A stretch of DNA of 34,645 nt from Bacteroidetes bacterium MED-G13 (GTDB lineage: Bacteria > Bacteroidota > Bacteroidia > Flavobacteriales > Flavobacteriaceae). How positions within the stretch are numbered: position 1 is the stretch's first letter; each line of letters opens with the position of its first letter. The DNA lies in the NCBI GenBank assembly GCA_002457735.1, contig NTKO01000013.1, positions 1 through 34,645 on the forward strand, given 5' to 3'. The notes beneath the pieces were generated by a model. That model saw nothing but the letters and a program-made list of their open reading frames with translations. It did no database searches and was not told where the DNA came from. The translations under genes were made by a program, and so were the position numbers. This document shows, one piece after another, positions 1 through 6,573 of the stretch.

Positions 1-1020
1 AATATTTTTATTAAAATCATAAAGTAATATTTTGTAAAGATGCGTAGTTCTATCACTTATTGATTTCACTTTAAGTAAATCCAAAGATCCATCTCCTAAA
101 CTTCTATTATACATTTCTAAAGGATTATAAGACGTGGTAAATAGCTTTTGTATTGTTAATTTATTTTTTTTAAATGCAGCATAATCAATAAAAGTATTGA
201 TATGTCTCCATTCATTGAACGAAAACCTGTTAAAATCCATATTAAAAATTTTATTGTTATTTATGAAGGTTTCAATTTCATTTATGCCCATAACATTATT
301 TGTTAAATTCATTTTATCATACGAATCAACTCCAAATCCAACTATACCTGAAACTTTTAAGGTGTCAGAAATATATTTTTCATTTACTTTCTTCAGGTTT
401 AGTTTTTTGAATCCTAATTTGGGATTTTCATATAGACCTTCATGGTTTCTAAATAATTGTTTGTAAAAAATATTTTTAACGATAGGGGGGATTGTATCCT
501 TAATTCTCTCTTTTTTAAATTTTAAAGGATTGATTGGGTGATCATTTTTGTCTCTTATTTCGTAATGTAAATGAGGCCCTGTACTTCTCCCGGTATTTCC
601 ACTAAATCCAATTAGTTCCTTTTTTTTAATTCTATATTGGTTTTTTTTTGGAAATAAACGGATTTCAAATTTTTTTTCTGAGTATTGAATTTCTTTGACT
701 ATTTTTTGGATTCCTGGCGAAAAGTTTTCAAGATGGGCATATACTGATGATTGACCATTGTCATGCTTTATATATATTGCTTTTCCATTTCCACCAAGGG
801 TTATTTGTATTCTTTGAATGTATCCATCTTCCAAGGAAAAAATTTTATAGCCTGTTTTACCTTTGGTTTTAATATCAATTCCGGAATGAAAATGATTTGG
901 CCTAAGCTCTGCAAAGCTACCTGAAAGATATATGGGGAGTTCAACCGGAAAATCAAAATTATTTTGTGATTTTGCAGAAATGAAAACTATTAATAAAAGA
1001 TAAAATAAACTGGCTTTCAT
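1..1020 (-). CDS. M23 family metallopeptidase (LytM-type), C-terminus cut by window edge
   Basis: The minus-strand frame is open from an ATG at 1020 to the left edge (340 codons, no stop), so the C-terminus is missing. Residues 1-18 look like a Sec signal peptide (MKASLFYLLLIVFISAKS), placing the protein outside the cytoplasm. The LytM zinc site is visible: HxxxD at about residues 45-49 (HSGID) and HLH at about 150-152 inside GPHLHYE, with a YAHL segment between them. Family members cleave peptidoglycan cross-links or, if degenerate, regulate other hydrolases; the intact ligands suggest an active enzyme. The part after residue 160 has no motif I recognise and is probably the long C-terminal region common in Bacteroidota M23 proteins. 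It diverges from the zapA operon. Confidence 0.85.
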   Translation of the reverse strand, partial: MKASLFYLLLIVFISAKSQNNFDFPVELPIYLSGSFAELRPNHFHSGIDIKTKGKTGYKIFSLEDGYIQRIQITLGGNGKAIYIKHDNGQSSVYAHLENFSPGIQKIVKEIQYSEKKFEIRLFPKKNQYRIKKKELIGFSGNTGRSTGPHLHYEIRDKNDHPINPLKFKKERIKDTIPPIVKNIFYKQLFRNHEGLYENPKLGFKKLNLKKVNEKYISDTLKVSGIVGFGVDSYDKMNLTNNVMGINEIETFINNNKIFNMDFNRFSFNEWRHINTFIDYAAFKKNKLTIQKLFTTSYNPLEMYNRSLGDGSLDLLKVKSISDRTTHLYKILLYDFNKNI

Positions 1021-1063
1021 TTTTAACTAAATTATAATTTATTGCGAATTAATAATTAAAAAA

Positions 1064-1095
1064 TTCTGAAAAGTTATTTACTAATATTAAATTTG
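1064..1095 (+). promoter_or_regulatory. Putative promoter of the coiled-coil gene-zapA operon
   Basis: TAAATTTG at 1088-1095 fits the Bacteroidota -7 box TAnnTTTG exactly. An upstream TTC at 1064-1066, 21 bases away, is an imperfect match to the -33 TTG. Transcription would start about ten bases before the TTG start codon at 1112. This is pattern matching only. Confidence 0.45.
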
Positions 1096-1111
1096 ATTCA
1101 AAGCACATATT

Positions 1112-1411
1112 TTGAGTAAAAGTTTAGATCTATTAGAAGTTATTGAAGAAAACGTTTTAAAGAATATTGAAAAAATCAAGTATTTAGAGGAATTTAATAT
1201 GAAAATTCAAAAAGAAAACGAAAACCTTAAGTTGGAGTATAATTTGACTATTGATAAGTTGAAATTACTTCAAAATGAATTAAAAGCTGTAAAAATTGCC
1301 AAATCAATAACTCAAGGTGATAAGAGTAGTTCAAATGACACAAGAGAATTAGTTGACAGTTTAATTAAAGAGATTGACTTATGTGTAACACAACTTTCTA
1401 ATAATGAGTGA
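1112..1411 (+). CDS. Small coiled-coil protein upstream of zapA
   Basis: This 99-residue, highly charged protein is almost entirely predicted helix: heptad-like Leu/Ile spacing from about residue 5 to 65, a short polar linker (about 70-78), then a conserved-looking end (RELVDSLIKEIDLCVTQL). It starts with TTG at 1112; no in-frame ATG lies nearby that would keep the N-terminal helix. Its stop overlaps the zapA start by 8 bases, so the two are translationally coupled. From memory, a similar small coiled-coil gene precedes zapA in many Bacteroidota and has no assigned function. Partnership with ZapA, in the manner of the coiled-coil ZapB of proteobacteria, is an inference from position and architecture, not from sequence homology. 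Confidence 0.75.
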   Translation: MSKSLDLLEVIEENVLKNIEKIKYLEEFNMKIQKENENLKLEYNLTIDKLKLLQNELKAVKIAKSITQGDKSSSNDTRELVDSLIKEIDLCVTQLSNNE

Positions 1412-1688
1412 AAAGCTAAAAATTAAAATTTCAATTGCAAATAGAGTATATCCTTTGATTATTGATCCCAAAAAAGAAGAAAGTTTAAGAATTGCTGCTC
1501 AAGAAATAAATTCACTTGTGAAAAAAATTGAAGAGAATTACTCTGTCCAAGATAAACAAGACGCACTCGCCATGTGTGCACTTCAAATTTCAGCTAATAA
1601 AAAACAATCAATTATTAAGGATAATGAATTGATTAATGAACTTGAAAATAAAATTGATTCTATCAATAATTTATTCAATAAAAAATAA
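1404..1688 (+). CDS. zapA: Cell division protein ZapA
   Basis: At 94 residues this matches the ZapA family in length and layout. An N-terminal beta-rich segment (KLKIKISIANRVYPLII, residues 4-20) is followed by the typical EExLRxAAxEINxLV helix and a long C-terminal coiled coil used for dimer and tetramer formation. ZapA binds FtsZ filaments at midcell and promotes bundling of the Z ring. The DxxDALAMCALQ segment (about residues 50-62) matches the family pattern. It is the second gene of a two-gene operon and overlaps its partner by 8 bases. A 6S-like RNA follows directly, an arrangement characteristic of Bacteroidota. Confidence 0.88.
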   Translation: MSEKLKIKISIANRVYPLIIDPKKEESLRIAAQEINSLVKKIEENYSVQDKQDALAMCALQISANKKQSIIKDNELINELENKIDSINNLFNKK

Positions 1689-1700
1689 TTACTTTTATAA

Positions 1701-1850
1701 TGCCTGTATTGGTTTTTTGTAAACTCAACGCTATATAATTAAAAATGGTGAGTCTTTAATGCTAAATCGTGCTGATGTTCTCAGATTTTTGATCATTAAG
1801 TTAGCCATAAACTTGTTTTTTTGGAGTTTAATAAACAACTTTTACAGGCT
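1701..1850 (+). ncRNA. ssrS: 6S-like RNA (6S-Flavo type)
   Basis: The gap between zapA and xerD folds as a long rod. The ends pair perfectly (GCCTGTA at 1702-1708 with TACAGGC at 1843-1849), an inner stem pairs TAAACTC (1720-1726) with GAGTTTA (1824-1830), and a central hairpin CTGA/TCAG sits near 1772-1784. A T-run at 1850-1856 can terminate it. A -7-like box TACTTTTA (1690-1697) places the start near 1702. Position after zapA and the bulged rod shape fit the Bacteroidota 6S RNA, which sequesters RNA polymerase by mimicking an open promoter. Exact ends are inferred. Confidence 0.72.
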
Positions 1851-1854
1851 TTTT

Positions 1855-2748
1855 TTATGAACGCGGATGAAATCTTTTCATCACATTTACTAATGCTTTA
1901 TTATCTAAATGTGTATATATTTCCGTTGTTGTTATACTCTCATGTCCTAGCATTTGTTGAATAGTTTTTAAATCTGCTCCATTTTCAAGTAAATGAGTTG
2001 CAAAAGAGTGTCTAAATGTATGGGGAGATATATTTTTTTTTATTCCAGCTAACTTTGTCAAATTTTTAACAATTGTAAATATCATTGCTCTTGTAAGACC
2101 TTTTCCTCTTCTATTTAAAAATAAAGTATCTGTTTGTGTTGGGTTTATTTTATTTTTAGATCTTGATTTTTTTAAATAATTCATTATACATTTTTTATTT
2201 ATTTGACTAATTGGAACTAATCTTTGCTTGTTACCCTTTCCTGTAACCTTTAAAAAGTCCTCGTCTAAATGTAAATCTGATAATTTTAAATGAATAAGTT
2301 CACTAACTCTTAGCCCGCAACCATAAATAGTTTCAATTATTGCAATATTTCTATAATATTCATTCTTATTCTTCTCGATTTTTGAGACCATTAAATTAAT
2401 TTCTTCAATGCTTAAAGTGTCAGGTAACTTTCTTTGAGTTTTAGGTTGTTCAATTTCAGCAAGGGGATTGGATTTAATTAGTTTTTCAAATAATAGATAT
2501 TCATAAAAACTTTTTATTCCAGAGATAATTCTAGATTGAGAAGATGGGCTAACATCTTTAGAAAGGTGTTTTATGAATTCTTTGATTATTTCAGAATCAA
2601 GCTGTAAGGGCTTAATTTTTTTATTAACATCTAAAAACTTTGTCAACTTTATCAAATCATGCTCATAACTCATAATTGAGTTTATGCTCAATCCTCTTTC
2701 AATTTTTAAATAATCTTTAAAATCACTGATTGCATCTTTCCAATTCAT
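1855..2748 (-). CDS. xerD: Tyrosine recombinase XerD (XerC/D family)
   Basis: This 297-residue protein is full length for XerC/XerD, which resolve chromosome dimers at dif with FtsK. The N-terminal SAM-like DNA-binding domain spans about residues 5-90. The catalytic domain carries the complete set: Arg147 (GCGLRVSEL), Lys171 (TGKGNKQR), His243 and Arg246 (HTFRHSFATHL), His269 (LGHES) and nucleophile Tyr278. The size, the absence of extra domains and the housekeeping neighbours argue against a phage or integron integrase. It is divergent from aroQ with only 39 bases between the starts, a pairing I recall from other Flavobacteriia. Its stop codon lies against the T-run that ends the 6S-like RNA on the other strand. 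XerD rather than XerC is the likelier name. Confidence 0.9.
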   Translation of the reverse strand: MNWKDAISDFKDYLKIERGLSINSIMSYEHDLIKLTKFLDVNKKIKPLQLDSEIIKEFIKHLSKDVSPSSQSRIISGIKSFYEYLLFEKLIKSNPLAEIEQPKTQRKLPDTLSIEEINLMVSKIEKNKNEYYRNIAIIETIYGCGLRVSELIHLKLSDLHLDEDFLKVTGKGNKQRLVPISQINKKCIMNYLKKSRSKNKINPTQTDTLFLNRRGKGLTRAMIFTIVKNLTKLAGIKKNISPHTFRHSFATHLLENGADLKTIQQMLGHESITTTEIYTHLDNKALVNVMKRFHPRS

Positions 2749-2787
2749 ATTATTAATAAAATTAATTAATTTTAATAAATTTAGAAC

Positions 2788-3210
2788 ATGAAAAAAATTA
2801 TGATAATAAATGGACCAAACTTAAATCTTCTTGGCACAAGAGAAGTGGACATTTATGGAAATATTTCATTTGAATCATATCTTACAAATCTTAAAAAAAA
2901 ATATTCTGAAGTTGATATTCATTTCTTTCAATCAAATATTGAAGGTGAACTAATTAATAAGATTCAAGAGGTTGGTTTTAGTTATGATGGGATAGTTCTA
3001 AACGCTGCAGCATATACTCACACTTCAGTTGGCATCTCTGATTCTATTGCTGCTATTTCATCCCCTGTAATAGAAGTTCACATTTCAAATATTCACGCTA
3101 GGGAAGAGTTTAGATCAAAGTCTCTTATTTCAAAAAATGTTGAAGGCATCATATGTGGATTTGGATTAAAGTCTTATGATTTAGCAATTGACTCTATCAT
3201 TTATAAATGA
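2788..3210 (+). CDS. aroQ: Type II 3-dehydroquinate dehydratase
   Basis: AroQ catalyses 3-dehydroquinate to 3-dehydroshikimate in the shikimate pathway to aromatic amino acids and folate. The protein (140 residues, cytoplasmic dodecamer in the family) begins with the hallmark INGPNLNLLGTRE; the flexible lid holds Arg18 and the catalytic Tyr23 (REVDIYG). The substrate-binding segments NAAAYTHTSVGISDSI, EVHISNIHAREEFR and the closing ICGFGLKSYDLAI are all present, including the histidine of EVHISN. The usual REPEIYG reads REVDIYG here, a mild variant. Its last 10 bases overlap the end of the convergent lpd gene. Type II is unrelated in fold to the AroD type I enzyme. Confidence 0.95.
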   Translation: MKKIMIINGPNLNLLGTREVDIYGNISFESYLTNLKKKYSEVDIHFFQSNIEGELINKIQEVGFSYDGIVLNAAAYTHTSVGISDSIAAISSPVIEVHISNIHAREEFRSKSLISKNVEGIICGFGLKSYDLAIDSIIYK

Positions 3211-4577
3211 ATAACTTCATTATAAGCATCAGCCACTGCCTCCATTATAGCCTCTGACATAGTTGGGTGTGGATGTATAGTTTTTAATACCTCCATTCCT
3301 GTGGTTTCTAGTTTTCTTCCTAATACAGCTTCGGCTATCATATCTGTTACGCCAGCTCCAATCATATGGCAACCAAGCCATTCACCGTATTTTTTATCAA
3401 AAATTACTTTTACAAATCCTTCCTTGTTTCCGGATGCGTTGGCTTTACCAGATGCAGAAAAGGGAAATTTACCAACTTTAATTTCATATCCTTGCTCGAT
3501 GGCTTGTTTTTCTGTTAGCCCTACACTTGAAACCTCTGGATGACAATAGGTACATCCAGGAATATTACCATAATCAATAGGTTGGACATCATGCCCTGAG
3601 ATTTTTTCAACACATAAAATTCCTTCTGCAGATGCGACGTGAGCTAATGCAGGACCAGAAACCACATCACCGATAGCATAATAACCAGGAATATTTGTGT
3701 TATAATATTTATCAACAAGAATTTTGTCTTTATCTACTGCAATACCAACTTCCTCTAATCCAACATCTTCAATATTGGATTTAATCCCAACAGCTGATAA
3801 TAATATTTCAGATTCAATATTTTTTTCTCCCTCATTAAGCTTTATCGTCGCGATTACTGATTTAGTATTTTTCTTAACCGAAACAACTTCAGATGAAGTC
3901 AAAATTTTAATTCCTTTTTTCTTGAATGATTTTTGTAATTCTTTAGAAATATCCTCATCTTCAATTGGGGCGATATTTGGCATATATTCAATTATTGTAA
4001 CATCTGTACCCATACTATTATAAAAATATGCGAATTCAATCCCTATTGCACCTGATCCCACTATCGTTATACTTTTAGGTTGTTTTTTAAGGGTCATTGC
4101 TTCTCGATAACCTATGATTTGTTTACCATCTTGAGGAATAGAGTCCAGTATTCTAGATCTAGATCCTGTAGAAATAATTATATGATCAGCTTGATATTCT
4201 GTTCCATCAACTGAAACTAATTTATTGGGTTTAATTTTCCCGTAGCCCATGAGAACATCAATTTTATTTTTTTTCATCAAAAAGTTTACTCCTTTGCTCA
4301 TTCCCGCAGCAACATTTCTGCTTCTTTGTATGACCTTATTAAAATCTTTCTTTACAGAGTCAACACTAAAGCCAAATTCATCAGCTTTGTTTAGATATTC
4401 AAAAACTTGAGCTGATTTTAATAATGCCTTAGTCGGAATACACCCCCAATTCAAACAAACACCGCCCAAACTTTCCTTCTCAACTATTGCGGTTTTAAAA
4501 CCTAACTGTGAAGCTCTGATTGCAGTCACATACCCACCTGGACCACTTCCAACTACTATTACGTCATATTTATTCAT
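3201..4577 (-). CDS. lpdA: Dihydrolipoyl dehydrogenase (E3)
   Basis: This FAD enzyme reoxidises dihydrolipoamide with NAD in 2-oxoacid dehydrogenase complexes and in the glycine cleavage system, whose T protein is also in this window. Features seen: N-terminal FAD motif GSGPGGY, redox-active disulfide in GGVCLNWGCIPTK, NAD motif GSGAIGIEFAYF, second FAD motif AIGDVV, and the C-terminal HPHPTMSEA active-site His/Glu pair. I chose the ATG at 4577 (MNKYDVIVVG), giving 458 residues; an in-frame TTG at 4601 would add eight residues before the FAD strand and looks less natural. With the ATG, the start overlaps the msrB stop by 8 bases, so translation is probably coupled. The stop overlaps aroQ by 10 bases. 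Confidence 0.93.
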   Translation of the reverse strand: MNKYDVIVVGSGPGGYVTAIRASQLGFKTAIVEKESLGGVCLNWGCIPTKALLKSAQVFEYLNKADEFGFSVDSVKKDFNKVIQRSRNVAAGMSKGVNFLMKKNKIDVLMGYGKIKPNKLVSVDGTEYQADHIIISTGSRSRILDSIPQDGKQIIGYREAMTLKKQPKSITIVGSGAIGIEFAYFYNSMGTDVTIIEYMPNIAPIEDEDISKELQKSFKKKGIKILTSSEVVSVKKNTKSVIATIKLNEGEKNIESEILLSAVGIKSNIEDVGLEEVGIAVDKDKILVDKYYNTNIPGYYAIGDVVSGPALAHVASAEGILCVEKISGHDVQPIDYGNIPGCTYCHPEVSSVGLTEKQAIEQGYEIKVGKFPFSASGKANASGNKEGFVKVIFDKKYGEWLGCHMIGAGVTDMIAEAVLGRKLETTGMEVLKTIHPHPTMSEAIMEAVADAYNEVIHL

Positions 4578-5073
4578 CTTTCTGATTATTTTTTTTGTCA
4601 AAATTTATACTTATTGAATTAACACAATATCTTTTACCTGTTTCGGTAGGTCCATCATCGAAGATGTGACCGAGATGTCCATCACAATTAGTGCATATAA
4701 TTTCAGTTCTAATCATATTATGTGAAAAATCATCAACATATGTGATAGCACCCTTAATTGCATTATCAAAACTTGGCCAACCACAATCTGACTCAAACTT
4801 TTGATCACTATTAAACAATGGTGTATTACATCCTTTACAGTTATATACGCCATTTTCAAAATGTAAATTATATTTCCCTGTATTTGGATATTCAGTACCC
4901 TTATTTCTTAGAATTCTAAATTCTTCTGGGGATAAAATTTCTTTCCATTCTTTTTCAGACTTGATAATCTTTTTTTTAGTCATACTAATCTTTTTTGATG
5001 ATATGTTATTTTGTGAATAACAACTTGCTGATATTGAAATAATTATAAAAAAAAAGCTAATTTTTTCTAGCAT
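4570..5073 (-). CDS. msrB: Peptide-methionine (R)-S-oxide reductase, exported (probable lipoprotein)
   Basis: MsrB reduces methionine R-sulfoxide in damaged proteins. The 167-residue protein has a hydrophobic N-terminus ending in a lipobox-like SASC (Cys18), so it is likely anchored in an envelope membrane; an internal Met31 would give a cytoplasmic form, so the export call is moderate. The MsrB domain spans about residues 40-160: zinc Cys pairs C79/C82 (NCKGC) and C127/C130 (CTNC), the SDCGWPSF substrate segment, GHLGHIF, and the catalytic Cys150 in RYCVNS. It is the first gene of a two-gene unit with lpd, overlapping by 8 bases. Both are redox enzymes, but the pairing may reflect only compact packing. 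Confidence 0.9.
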   Translation of the reverse strand: MLEKISFFFIIISISASCYSQNNISSKKISMTKKKIIKSEKEWKEILSPEEFRILRNKGTEYPNTGKYNLHFENGVYNCKGCNTPLFNSDQKFESDCGWPSFDNAIKGAITYVDDFSHNMIRTEIICTNCDGHLGHIFDDGPTETGKRYCVNSISINFDKKNNQKDE

Positions 5074-5131
5074 TTAAAATTTACTTTAAAGAAAAAAATA
5101 TTTTTAATTAAACATAAATGTTTAGATTTAG

Positions 5132-5139
5132 CAAAGTTA
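5132..5139 (-). promoter_or_regulatory. Putative -7 box for msrB-lpd
   Basis: Read on the minus strand this is TAACTTTG, an exact match to the Bacteroidota TAnnTTTG box. It lies about 60 bases before the msrB start in the 76-base divergent gap. I see no good -33 TTG, so the call is tentative. Confidence 0.35.
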
Positions 5140-5149
5140 TTTTAATTAT

Positions 5150-6490
5150 ATGAAAATTTATAAGAAAGGAGCTAAAAAATTGTTAAATGCTTGGGCATTT
5201 TATGATTGGGCAAATTCAGTATATCCTTTAGTAATTTCAACAGCCATTTTTCCTATTTTTTATGGGATTATTACTGATGACTATATATTGGTTGGAGGGT
5301 ATAGTATAAAAAGTACTGCGTTGATTACTTATATTTCAACACTTGCTTTTCTTTTATTAGTAATAATTACTCCAATTTTGTCTGGTATTGCAGACTATAC
5401 AGGAAATAAAAAGCTTTTTATGAAATTATTCTGTTATACTGGATCATTTTCATGTATTATGCTTTATAATTTTAACATTGAATCCCTTGAGATTGGACTA
5501 TTATTTTATTTTATTGCTCTTATTGGATTTTGGTGTAGTTTAGTTTTTTACAATTCTTATCTTCCCGACATAGCAAGACAAAGCCAACAAGATTACATAA
5601 GTGCTAAAGGCTACTCTATGGGATATGTAGGAAGCGTAATTTTACTATTTGTAATAATATTAATGGTAAATTTTCCTGATTTTTTTTCAATTTTGGAAGT
5701 AAACAATATTCCAGCAGAAATTATGGCAATGAAATACTCCTTTGTTATGGTGGGAATTTGGTGGTTTTTATTTAGTCAATACAGTTTTTATCATCTTCCG
5801 GGAAGGAAATATTATTTATCAAAAAAAGATTCTGTAAGAAATATTTCTGGAAATATAATATTTAATGGTTTTAATGAGTTAATTTCTGTATTGAAAATAT
5901 TAAAAAACAAACCTGTTTTAAAAACTTTTTTATTGTCGTTTTTTATATACAGTATTGCATTACAGACTGTTATCCTTGTTGCTACATATTTTGGAGAATC
6001 AGAAGTTAATTGGAGTGCAGAAGAAAAAACATCTGGTTTGATAATTAGTATTTTAATAATTCAATTAATAGCTGTTTTAGGTTCTATTTTAGCTGCATTT
6101 TTTTCAAAGAAAATAGGAAATCTTTACACATTAATCTTTTTTAATTTCCTTTGGAGTGTACTTTGTATTTATGGGTTTTTTGTTTATGAACCTATTCAAT
6201 TTTATGTTGCAGCTGCTTTTGTAGGATTTGCAATGGGTGGTATTCAATCCTTATCTAGATCTACATTTTCAAAATTTCTGCCAAAAACAACAAATACTAC
6301 ATCTTTTTTTAGCTTTTATGATATTGCCCAAAAACTAAGTATTGTGATTGGAACATTTCTTTTTGCTACAATTGACCAAATAACAGGCTCAATGAGATAT
6401 GCTATTATATTTTTTCTAATTTTCTTTGTTATTGGTGCAATCATATTAATACAATTAAATATTAGAATTAATAAAAATTTAATGGCATAG
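5150..6490 (+). CDS. MFS transporter, UMF1 (Atg22-like) family
   Basis: This 446-residue inner-membrane protein has about twelve hydrophobic segments, with a longer polar loop in the middle (about residues 220-250). The N-terminal pattern NAWAFYDWANSVYPLVISTAIFP is a hallmark of the UMF1 family, the bacterial relatives of yeast vacuolar effluxer Atg22. A second family marker is the GGIQSLSRSTFSKFLP stretch near residues 365-380. The substrate is unknown; Atg22 exports amino acids from the vacuole, but that cannot be carried over safely. The gene diverges from msrB and precedes lon with an 83-base gap, so shared transcription with lon is possible but not shown. No signal of horizontal transfer. 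Confidence 0.85.
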   Translation: MKIYKKGAKKLLNAWAFYDWANSVYPLVISTAIFPIFYGIITDDYILVGGYSIKSTALITYISTLAFLLLVIITPILSGIADYTGNKKLFMKLFCYTGSFSCIMLYNFNIESLEIGLLFYFIALIGFWCSLVFYNSYLPDIARQSQQDYISAKGYSMGYVGSVILLFVIILMVNFPDFFSILEVNNIPAEIMAMKYSFVMVGIWWFLFSQYSFYHLPGRKYYLSKKDSVRNISGNIIFNGFNELISVLKILKNKPVLKTFLLSFFIYSIALQTVILVATYFGESEVNWSAEEKTSGLIISILIIQLIAVLGSILAAFFSKKIGNLYTLIFFNFLWSVLCIYGFFVYEPIQFYVAAAFVGFAMGGIQSLSRSTFSKFLPKTTNTTSFFSFYDIAQKLSIVIGTFLFATIDQITGSMRYAIIFFLIFFVIGAIILIQLNIRINKNLMA

Positions 6491-6573
6491 TACTTGAAAT
6501 ATACATATGTGTTATTTCTGATAATTTATATTAACAGATATAAAATGTTTAATTATAATTACATTTTCAAACT

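Noticed and set aside
197-466. 89-codon plus-strand frame at the left edge
   Set aside because: Antisense to the M23 peptidase frame, which is open through it and has the zinc motifs.
1855-2748. Phage or integrative-element integrase
   Set aside because: It has XerD length and motifs, no attachment repeats or cargo genes lie around it, and neighbours are housekeeping genes.
3724-4023. 99-codon plus-strand frame
   Set aside because: Antisense to lpd, whose motifs are continuous through this stretch.
5123-5130. TAGATTTA as promoter for the MFS gene
   Set aside because: One mismatch and no -33 element; such octamers are common in AT-rich gaps.
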